A DNA stretch of 12,908 bases from Bryobacterales bacterium (GTDB lineage: Bacteria; Cyanobacteriota; Vampirovibrionia; Obscuribacterales; Obscuribacteraceae), in contig CAJCHQ010000220.1 in assembly GCA_903970295.1 (NCBI GenBank), positions 1 to 12,908 on the forward strand, read 5' to 3'. Below are positions 7,266-12,908 of this stretch, one piece after another (within the stretch, counting starts at the first letter, position 1; the number at the start of each line of letters is the position of its first letter). The notes beneath the pieces are model-generated. The model made no database searches. It was not told the origin of the DNA and saw only the letters and a list, made by a program, of their open reading frames with translations. The translations under genes were made by a program, and so were the position numbers.

Positions 7266-8114
7266 ATGGAAACGAAAAACAAAATTTGGCTCATCACTGG
7301 TGTCTCTAGAGGTCTGGGAAAAGCGCTGGCAGAAGCGGCACTCCTTCGAGGCGACACTGTCATCGGCACGTCGCGTACCGGCGAAGCCGACATCAAGCAG
7401 TCCAATGGCAAATTGCACATGCTGCCATTAGACGTGACTAAACGCGAGCAAGTATTTACTGCCGTCACCAGAGCACACGAGCTCTACTGGCGTCTGGACG
7501 TTGTCGTCAACAATGCTGGATACGGGCTAATCGGAGCAATGGAAGGGACAACACCGCGAGAATTCAATGATGTTATGGATGTGAATTTTTTCGGCACTGT
7601 ACACGTCATGCAGGCAGCACTGCCATTCCTGCGACTGCAACATGGCGGGCACATCGTCAATCTGTCGTCTATTGCTGGATTGGCTCCAGTTGGAGGTTAT
7701 GCGTTCTACGCCGCGGCAAAATTCGCGGTCGAAGGACTTTCAATTTCGGTTGCCCATGAAGTGCGCGACCTCGGCATCAGAGTAACGATCGTCGAACCAG
7801 GCGCTGTTCGCACTGACTTCCTCAACGATTCTTCGATCAAGCACACTGACTCCGCAATTGATGATTACGAAGGCAGCGCCGGTCAGGTGAAGAAACATCT
7901 AGAAAGCATGAAAGGAAAACAAATCGGCGACCCGGAGAAAGCAGCGAAAGCCATTATCCATGCTGTCGATTCTGACTCTCCACCTCTGCACTTGCTGCTT
8001 GGATCCGATGCTTTCAACCGGGCGTCGACGAACACCACTGCATTTAAAGAAGAATTGGAAAAATGGAAACAGCTGACGCTGAGCACTGATTTCGCTGAAC
8101 TAGTCGCTCGCTAA
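7266..8114 (+). CDS. Short-chain dehydrogenase/reductase (classical SDR)
   Basis: This 282-residue cytoplasmic NAD(P)-dependent oxidoreductase would interconvert an alcohol and a carbonyl group; the substrate is not readable. The Rossmann fold cofactor motif TGVSRGLG is at 11-18, the structural NNAG at 82-85, and the catalytic set is complete: Asn107 (MDVNFFG), Ser134 or Ser135 (VNLSSIAG) and Tyr148-x3-Lys152 (FYAAAKFAVEG). PGAVRTDF follows in the usual place. Cofactor preference leans to NADPH because of Arg15 and the SR pair after the second strand (GTSRTG), but this is inference. ATG 7266 is chosen; a GTG at 7257 would add three residues. The gene ends 20 bases before the aldo/keto reductase and is divergent from the broken AraC gene, an arrangement common for inducible carbonyl-metabolism modules. 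Confidence 0.93.
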   Translation: METKNKIWLITGVSRGLGKALAEAALLRGDTVIGTSRTGEADIKQSNGKLHMLPLDVTKREQVFTAVTRAHELYWRLDVVVNNAGYGLIGAMEGTTPREFNDVMDVNFFGTVHVMQAALPFLRLQHGGHIVNLSSIAGLAPVGGYAFYAAAKFAVEGLSISVAHEVRDLGIRVTIVEPGAVRTDFLNDSSIKHTDSAIDDYEGSAGQVKKHLESMKGKQIGDPEKAAKAIIHAVDSDSPPLHLLLGSDAFNRASTNTTAFKEELEKWKQLTLSTDFAELVAR

Positions 8115-8122
8115 AGATCTCC

Positions 8123-8128
8123 AAGGAG
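8123..8128 (+). promoter_or_regulatory. Strong ribosome-binding site of the aldo/keto reductase gene
   Basis: AAGGAG lies six bases before ATG 8135 and fixes that start over a second in-frame ATG at 8156. It sits inside the 20-base gap to the dehydrogenase gene, supporting one transcript with independent initiation. Confidence 0.8.
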
Positions 8129-8134
8129 TAAGCA

Positions 8135-9133
8135 ATGGGAAGCACCACCAAAACAATGGAAAAGAGAAAGCTCGGAGAGCTCGAAGTATCAGCTCTCGGA
8201 CTGGGTTGCATGGGCATGAGCGCCTTCTACGACCACAGCGGGGTTTCCGAAAAAGAATCGATCGCCTTGATTCACAAAGCGATCGATCTGGGCGTTGATT
8301 TTTTCGATACAGCCGAGCTGTACGGACCCTACACCAATGAAGAACTACTCGCTAAAGCCTTGAAGGGAAAACGCGACCAGGTGATCGTTGCCACCAAATT
8401 CGCCTTCAAATTCGAGAATGGCGAGCGCCTCGGTCTCGATGGTTCCGCGAAAAATGTCAAATCTGCAGCCGAAGGTTGTCTGAAGAGATTGAACACTGAC
8501 GTAATTGATTTGTACTATCAGCATCGCGTCGATCGCAACGTACCAATCGAAGAAACTGTCGGCGCCATGGCCGAATTAGTCAAAGAAGGAAAAGTTCGCT
8601 ATCTGGGACTTTCCGAAGCTGGTACCCAAAGAATCAGAGCGGCTCATGCAGTGCACCCGATTACGGCAGTCCAATCCGAATATTCGCTCTGGGAACGTAA
8701 ATTGGAAGAGTCGGTAATTCCTTGTTTGAACGAACTGGGCATTGGTCTGGTTCCGTATGCGCCACTCGGCAGAGGCTTCTTGAGTGGCAGCTTTGAATCG
8801 AGAAAAGAACTTAAAGAAGGAGACGTTCGCACGAACGATCCTCGCTTCCGCGAAGAAAACCTGCAAGCCAATTTGAAAATTGTCGAAACGGTGCGCGCCA
8901 TCGCTGCGAATCACCAAGCGACGCCGGCACAAATTGCTCTTGCCTGGTGCCTTTCACGGGGGCCGAACGTCGTTCCCATTCCGGGAACGACCAAAATCGA
9001 CCGGCTGGTTGAAAACTGTAAGTCAACCGATATCGGTTTAACTGCGGCGGACCACATTGCCATCGACAAGGCGCTGGAGCACAAGGCCGGCGAAAGATAC
9101 GCACCACAATTTATGCCGTTTATCGAACAGTAG
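8135..9133 (+). CDS. Aldo/keto reductase
   Basis: This 332-residue NADPH-dependent reductase would have a (beta/alpha)8 barrel fold and act on aldehydes or ketones in the cytoplasm. The catalytic tetrad is complete: Asp58 and Tyr63 (FFDTAELYG), Lys88 (VATKFAF) and His130 (LYYQHRVD). The cofactor-binding C-terminal part is present (VVPIPGTTKIDRLVEN), as are YLGLSEAG and the AQIALAWCL helix. Length and motif order match the subgroup of bacterial reductases that includes YajO- and auxin-induced-protein-like members. It is the second gene of a two-gene operon with the short-chain dehydrogenase. Together they could reduce related carbonyl compounds, or perform successive oxidation and reduction, under the neighbouring AraC-type regulator. 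No terminator is evident after its stop. Confidence 0.95.
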   Translation: MGSTTKTMEKRKLGELEVSALGLGCMGMSAFYDHSGVSEKESIALIHKAIDLGVDFFDTAELYGPYTNEELLAKALKGKRDQVIVATKFAFKFENGERLGLDGSAKNVKSAAEGCLKRLNTDVIDLYYQHRVDRNVPIEETVGAMAELVKEGKVRYLGLSEAGTQRIRAAHAVHPITAVQSEYSLWERKLEESVIPCLNELGIGLVPYAPLGRGFLSGSFESRKELKEGDVRTNDPRFREENLQANLKIVETVRAIAANHQATPAQIALAWCLSRGPNVVPIPGTTKIDRLVENCKSTDIGLTAADHIAIDKALEHKAGERYAPQFMPFIEQ

Positions 9134-9205
9134 GTTTTTCAATACTTCTCGTACACGCAAATAAATTAAATCAGCTCAAATCGCTTGCCTATGTGGACTG
9201 CCTAC

Positions 9206-9229
9206 GGTACCATATGTATGAATGGTATC
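9206..9229. promoter_or_regulatory. Near-palindrome upstream of umuDC, candidate operator
   Basis: GGTACCAT (9206-9213) and ATGGTATC (9222-9229) form an inverted repeat with seven of eight positions paired around an eight-base centre, 25-50 bases before the umuD start. A TTGCCT at 9185-9190 could serve as a -35, placing the repeat over the -10 and start region, as expected for an SOS repressor site. It only loosely resembles the GTAC-containing LexA boxes known from cyanobacteria, so assignment to LexA is speculative. Confidence 0.35.
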
Positions 9230-9254
9230 CCGCAACGAATGAGACTGTCACCCC

Positions 9255-9629
9255 GTGTATCTGCCCGGTACTCGGTCATCAGCAGGTTTTCCCTCCCCGG
9301 CTGACGACTACATAGACAAAACGCTAGACCTGAACGAGCTCTTAATCAAAAACAGAGCGGCTACATTCTTCATGCGCGTCGACGGAGACTGCCTCAAAGC
9401 TTCGGGCATCAGTAATCAAGACTTGCTCATCGTCGATCGCTCGGTCAGCGCGGCGCATGGCAAAATCGTAGTCGCCGTAGTCGACGGAGAACTCGTCGTA
9501 AGAAGACTCGAAAAACAAGGCGATGATCTCGTTTTGACTGCCGATGTTGAAACGTCCGATCGCCCGAAAGCCGATGGAGAAGCGATTCAAATCTGGGGAG
9601 TTGTCACCCACGTCGTGCACCACCTTTAA
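9255..9629 (+). CDS. umuD: UmuD-type S24 peptidase-fold subunit with both catalytic dyad residues substituted
   Basis: This 124-residue homologue of UmuD, the accessory subunit of DNA polymerase V, matches the E. coli protein along most of its length: [43 protein letters not shown] and the ending WGVVTHVV. The Ala10-Gly11 pair sits where E. coli UmuD is cleaved (Cys24-Gly25), so the N-terminal arm is shorter. The nucleophile serine (GDSM in E. coli, Ser60) is Cys46 here (GDCL, codon TGC), and the general-base lysine (Lys97) is Arg83 (VVRRL, codons AGA AGA). Self-cleavage may therefore be lost or changed. The GTG at 9255 is the only possible start, because an in-frame stop lies at 9240-9242; no good ribosome-binding site is seen. 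It stops five bases before umuC. Confidence 0.92.
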   Translation: MYLPGTRSSAGFPSPADDYIDKTLDLNELLIKNRAATFFMRVDGDCLKASGISNQDLLIVDRSVSAAHGKIVVAVVDGELVVRRLEKQGDDLVLTADVETSDRPKADGEAIQIWGVVTHVVHHL

Positions 9630-9634
9630 TACCT

Positions 9635-10909
9635 ATGATTGATGGAAAATATGCGTTGGTAGACTGCAACAACTTCTACGTCTCTTGCGAGCGCGTATTC
9701 GATCCCAAACTCGAGGGGAAACCCGTCGTTGTGTTGTCTAACAATGACGGCTGTGTCGTCGCCCGATCGAATGAGGCAAAAGAAATCGGTGTCACCATGG
9801 GTGTGCCGTTTTTCAAAGTCGCACACCTAGTCAAAGAACGCGGATTGATCGCCCGTTCATCCAATTACGCACTCTATGGCGACATGTCGGCACGAGTGAT
9901 GAGCTTGATCGGCAATTTCGCTCCGCAGCAAGAAATTTATTCGATCGACGAATGTTTTCTGCGCGTTGCCGGCATCAATGATTTTAGCGAAGCGGCGAAA
10001 ACTATCAAGGCAACAGTCAATCAATCTCTGGGGTTGCCTGTCTGCATCGGCATCGCACCCAGCAAAACTCTGGCTAAACTTAGCAATGCGGTGGCCAAAT
10101 CTTCAAAGCGGTTTGGTGGGGTCTTCGATTATTCAGCCGTTTCCGACTCTAAACAAAATCAGCTTCTTCAAGCGATTCCAGTCGCCAATATCTGGGGCAT
10201 AGGCCGAAAGCTGGCCGAACGCTTGCAGACGATGGGCATTGCCACTGCCCTCGCGCTGCGCGAAAGCGATGAAGCATACCTCGAGAAAATGTTCAGCGTG
10301 GTGATGAAACGCACGATTCTCGAATTGAGAGGCACGCCCTGTATCGGTATCGAGAGCGCAGACGATGCGCGCAAACAGATCTGTTCGTCGCGTTCGTTTG
10401 GGCGCTCGGTTGAAACGCTGCAAGAACTGGAAGAAGCTGTCACGATGTACGCAACCAAAGCTTGCGAAAAGCTTCGGCGGGACCAGTCAGTGGCAGCGGA
10501 AGTCAGTGTCTACGTGCGCACCAGTCCATACACAACCAACAACTTCTCCGACTCTTACGTCGTCTCTTTCCCTCATTCTACAGACGACACAATCACCATC
10601 GTCAAGCATGCGGTTCAAGCTTTGAGAGGTGTGTTTAAAGCAGGCTATTCGTATCAAAAAGCTGGAGTGACATTAGGGAAAATCAGCTCGCGAGACGGTC
10701 GCCAGATGTCTATGTTCGCACAGACAGATCTGGACTGTAAATCAGAGAAAATGATGAAAGCGCTCGACGCGGCTAATGCAAAGTGGGGTCGCGGCACGCT
10801 CTTCCTCGCTGCCGAAGGCATCCAGAAGCCGTGGTTGGTTAAATCCGAATTCAAAAGCCCAGCGTACACTTCGGACTGGGCGGAGATTCCTGTCGTGAAA
10901 GCGCGCTGA
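9635..10909 (+). CDS. umuC: Translesion DNA polymerase V catalytic subunit (Y family)
   Basis: This 424-residue error-prone polymerase copies damaged DNA in complex with UmuD or UmuD'. Its length matches E. coli UmuC (422). The metal-binding acidic residues are present: Asp10 ([14 protein letters not shown]) and Asp105-Glu106 (YSIDECFL). Tyr15 is at the steric-gate position that excludes ribonucleotides. Family motifs continue with [31 protein letters not shown], the helix-hairpin region ([13 protein letters not shown]) and the little-finger domain start (SSRSFGRSV). Near the C-terminus QMSMF at about 356-360 is a likely beta-clamp-binding peptide, comparable to QLNLF of E. coli UmuC. The start lies five bases after the umuD stop without its own clear ribosome-binding site, so translational coupling is likely. 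Confidence 0.97.
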   Translation: MIDGKYALVDCNNFYVSCERVFDPKLEGKPVVVLSNNDGCVVARSNEAKEIGVTMGVPFFKVAHLVKERGLIARSSNYALYGDMSARVMSLIGNFAPQQEIYSIDECFLRVAGINDFSEAAKTIKATVNQSLGLPVCIGIAPSKTLAKLSNAVAKSSKRFGGVFDYSAVSDSKQNQLLQAIPVANIWGIGRKLAERLQTMGIATALALRESDEAYLEKMFSVVMKRTILELRGTPCIGIESADDARKQICSSRSFGRSVETLQELEEAVTMYATKACEKLRRDQSVAAEVSVYVRTSPYTTNNFSDSYVVSFPHSTDDTITIVKHAVQALRGVFKAGYSYQKAGVTLGKISSRDGRQMSMFAQTDLDCKSEKMMKALDAANAKWGRGTLFLAAEGIQKPWLVKSEFKSPAYTSDWAEIPVVKAR

Positions 10910-10927
10910 AAGACATCGGCCACGGAA

Positions 10928-10933
10928 TATAAT
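10928..10933 (+). promoter_or_regulatory. Perfect TATAAT box upstream of the TPR-membrane protein gene
   Basis: TATAAT matches the -10 consensus exactly, about 125 bases before ATG 11057, in the gap after umuC. No convincing -35 lies 16-18 bases upstream and there is no extended -10 TG, so promoter activity is uncertain. If used, the transcript would start near 10940 and exclude the start of the short frame at 10932. Confidence 0.35.
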
Positions 10934-11060
10934 GAAAAGACTGCGCTATTCTGAGCGGTTTCAGGTTATTCTTGCCAAATCCGCACTTTTTTTGATGATT
11001 ATGAAAGGGCGAGCGCACAGTTTCGATGGCAAATACGATTTGCAGTCTGAGGTTCCATGA
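10932..11060 (+). CDS. Possible 42-residue small protein coupled to the downstream TPR gene
   Basis: A 42-codon frame starts at ATG 10932 and ends at TGA 11058-11060, overlapping the ATG of the next gene in an ATGA arrangement. The N-terminal half is basic then hydrophobic (KRLRYSERF, VILAKSALFLMIM); the rest is polar (FDGKYDLQSEV). The overlap geometry hints at translational coupling. No strong ribosome-binding site precedes it, and its start overlaps a TATAAT box, so it may simply be leader sequence. No family is recognised. Confidence 0.25.
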   Translation: MKRLRYSERFQVILAKSALFLMIMKGRAHSFDGKYDLQSEVP

Positions 11061-12529
11061 GTACACATTTTCAAAAAGGCGCCGCCCTGCGCCAAATGAA
11101 AAAGTACGATGCAGCAGAAATCGAGTTTCGTAAGGCGCTGGCGGAAAATCCTACCGATATGCCGACTCATGCGCTTTTGGCTCTAACGTATGCCTGCCAG
11201 AACAAATTCGATAAAGCCCGCAAAGAGGCGCGTGAAACTGTTGGTCTCGCTCCCGACATGCCTTACCCGTACTTTGTTCTGAGCACGATTGAATCGATGG
11301 GCGGAAAACCCAAAGAGGCTGAAAAAGCGATCAAAGAAGCGCTGCGCTTAGATCCCACCGATCCTGATTATTACCAGTTCGCAGGAGAGCTCAAATTAGC
11401 CAAGCGAAATTGGCAGGAAGCGATGAAATATGCCGAGAAAGGGTTGAAGTATGATCCCCAGAACATCGACTGTCTCAGTTTGATTTCACGATCACTAATC
11501 GTTCTTGGACGGTATGCGGAGGCTGAAAAATATGTTGATTTATCCTTGAGTCTGCAACCAGAAAATCCCACTACTCACGCCAGCAAAGGCTGGATTTTGG
11601 TCAATCAAGGAAAGGCGAAAGAAGCAATCGAGAGATTTCGTGAATCGCTGCGCATGAACCCGCACTCGGAATGGGCTTACGCTGGAGTTGTCCAGGCGAT
11701 GAAAGCACGAAATCCGATTTACTACATGCTTCTGTGCGGATCTCTTTCGATGTCCGAGTCGAGCCGCGGTTTTCGCAGAACACTGTACATGATTTGTATG
11801 GTGATTCCGCCATTGCGAGCATTGCCGCTTTTGATTATGTTCATCACCTTTATAACTGACACTGCTTTCACTACTCTACTTCGACTGGATCCGCTCGGCC
11901 GCACAGTTCTACAAGATAAAACCAGGAAGGCCAATAATTATGCATTGATCGCCATCGCCGGGATGATCGCCTTAATCGTCTGGTGCTGTTCGATTCCACC
12001 CGAGAGTCACGTCATTTTAGATAAAGCGCAAAAGCTCGAGAGTCAGGGACAACATGCGCAAGCATATAAGCTCATTGAAAACTCATTGGGTGAAGCCGAA
12101 GAACTCCGTAAAAAAGAGACATCTGGATCTTCTGAGAGCACATTCCAAGATACGTCCAGGTGGCTGATTCAAAAAAACCTTTTCCCGGATTTAGCGGCTC
12201 GCGCTTTTAACGATCTAGGGATCTCCTATTTGCAGGAAAAACGCTATATATCTGCTGAGGCTGAATTCAAAAATGCTCTGGCGACGGCCAAACAATTGAC
12301 CGACCAGACAGCCTATGCCACCGCCCTGTACGGTCTGGCCGCGGCTCTGGCAAACGAGAACCAAACTCAGGATGCAGCTGCTAAGTTCGAACAATCTTTG
12401 TCAATCCTCAAACAAATTCACTACGCAAACAGCCCACTCTATCGGGAAGTCTCTAAGAATTACGCAAATCTTTTGCGTGCGAGAGGTGACGCAAAAAAAG
12501 CAGACGCGATCGAATCGTCGACTTTATGA
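11057..12529 (+). CDS. TPR-repeat protein with central membrane segments
   Basis: This 490-residue protein starts at ATG 11057, four bases after a GAGG ribosome-binding site. Residues 1-215 hold about six TPR units, recognisable by a repeating pattern of small and aromatic residues and by NP or DP turns (KYDAAEIEFRKALAENPTD, EAEKAIKEALRLDPTDPD, EAMKYAEKGLKYDPQN, EAIERFRESLRMNPHS). Two hydrophobic regions follow: about 242-275, long enough for one or two spans, and 294-312 (NYALIAIAGMIALIVWCC). Residues 320-485 form a second TPR block with longer, TPR_12-like repeats (RYISAEAEFKNALATAKQL, DAAAKFEQSLSILKQI). No signal peptide is seen, so the first block is probably cytoplasmic and the side of the second depends on the number of spans. 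It likely scaffolds protein complexes at the membrane; partners are unknown. Its stop overlaps the convergent response-regulator gene by six bases. Confidence 0.9.
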   Translation: MSTHFQKGAALRQMKKYDAAEIEFRKALAENPTDMPTHALLALTYACQNKFDKARKEARETVGLAPDMPYPYFVLSTIESMGGKPKEAEKAIKEALRLDPTDPDYYQFAGELKLAKRNWQEAMKYAEKGLKYDPQNIDCLSLISRSLIVLGRYAEAEKYVDLSLSLQPENPTTHASKGWILVNQGKAKEAIERFRESLRMNPHSEWAYAGVVQAMKARNPIYYMLLCGSLSMSESSRGFRRTLYMICMVIPPLRALPLLIMFITFITDTAFTTLLRLDPLGRTVLQDKTRKANNYALIAIAGMIALIVWCCSIPPESHVILDKAQKLESQGQHAQAYKLIENSLGEAEELRKKETSGSSESTFQDTSRWLIQKNLFPDLAARAFNDLGISYLQEKRYISAEAEFKNALATAKQLTDQTAYATALYGLAAALANENQTQDAAAKFEQSLSILKQIHYANSPLYREVSKNYANLLRARGDAKKADAIESSTL

Positions 12530-12908
12530 CTTCTCATCCATACAATAACCGGCACCGTAAACGGTGCGGATATGAGACTCACCGTCGGCAGCATCGATTT
12601 TCTTCCGCAAACGTTTGATGCAAGTTGTCACTGCGCCCTCAGTCGGACGAACATCACCCGGCCAAACCCAATTGATCAATTCCTCTTGAGAAAAAACCTG
12701 ATTTGCATTGCGCATGAAGAACTCCAACATCGTCAGCTCAAGAGGATCCAGTTCGACGGGTGACCCACCGACTTTGAGCATGGAGCCGAGCAAGTCCAGC
12801 TCCAGATCGCCGACGGTCAGGACTTTGGTGTACTTGAGCGGTGGTCTGCGGAGAAGTGCCATGACACGCATCGACAATTCCTTCGGCTCGAACGGCTTTG
12901 TGAGATAG
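12524..12908 (-). CDS. OmpR/PhoB-family response regulator, 5' part cut by window edge
   Basis: This is the C-terminal 127 residues of a two-component DNA-binding response regulator. The sequence enters from the window edge with YLTKPFEPKEL, the end of the receiver domain with its conserved KPF lysine motif, then ALLRRP as the inter-domain linker. The winged-helix domain follows: LTVGDLELDL, the transactivation-side helix PLELTMLEFFMRNANQVFS, the recognition region EGAVTTCIKRLRKKID and the wing RTVYGAGYCM before the stop at 12524. The phosphorylated Asp lies outside the window. No sensor kinase is present here. Its 3' end overlaps the end of the convergent TPR gene by six bases, leaving no room for a terminator between them. 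Confidence 0.95.
   Translation of the reverse strand, partial: YLTKPFEPKELSMRVMALLRRPPLKYTKVLTVGDLELDLLGSMLKVGGSPVELDPLELTMLEFFMRNANQVFSQEELINWVWPGDVRPTEGAVTTCIKRLRKKIDAADGESHIRTVYGAGYCMDEKS

Noticed and set aside
9134..9180. Possible terminator after the aldo/keto reductase gene
   Set aside because: A short T-run follows the stop, but no GC-rich hairpin precedes it.
1..12908. Mobile element, CRISPR array or defence island
   Set aside because: No transposase, integrase, terminal repeats, spaced direct repeats or known defence genes were seen. The pseudo-CpaF cluster is not near any of these.

Overview
The window reads as a stretch of bacterial chromosome of roughly balanced base composition with ordinary gene packing. 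No insertion sequence, integrase, CRISPR array, rRNA or tRNA was recognised. Several traits together suggest, but do not prove, a non-photosynthetic relative of the cyanobacteria (Melainabacteria/Vampirovibrionia, Obscuribacterales-like): many TPR proteins including TPR-PDZ and TPR-membrane types, an OmpR-type response regulator with a winged-helix sequence style I associate with that group, an A-type Fe-S carrier, and relatives of CpaF ATPases. This placement is inference from recalled family style, not a database result.

Layout. 1-342 (-): the 3' truncated end of an IscA/ErpA/HesB-type iron-sulfur carrier. 553-804 (+): a small predicted one-helix membrane protein. 1029-1832 (-): a secreted alpha/beta hydrolase. 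1833-2232: a 400-base gap holding candidate promoters for the flanking genes. 2233-6110 (+): three closely spaced genes that look like one operon. They are a 636-residue protein joining a DUF6745-like region to a decayed CpaF/TadA-type secretion ATPase domain, a small probably exported acidic protein, and a TPR protein ending in a PDZ-like domain. 6130-7061 (-): an AraC-family regulator broken by a one-base frameshift. Divergent from it, 7266-8114 and 8135-9133 (+) encode a short-chain dehydrogenase and an aldo/keto reductase. 9255-10909 (+): a umuDC-type translesion polymerase operon whose UmuD has both catalytic dyad residues changed. 11057-12529 (+): a TPR protein with central membrane segments. 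12524-12908 (-): the DNA-binding end of a response regulator running off the window.

How the parts fit. The AraC, SDR and AKR genes form a familiar regulator plus redox-enzyme module, probably for carbonyl or aldehyde reduction, but its regulator appears broken in this sequence. UmuD and UmuC are five bases apart and should be co-expressed; a near-palindrome upstream is a candidate operator.

The two most unusual items are the DUF6745/pseudo-CpaF protein with its operon partners, which I cannot match to a described system, and the UmuD homologue with Cys and Arg in place of the Ser-Lys dyad. Both rest on motif reading and need alignment to confirm.
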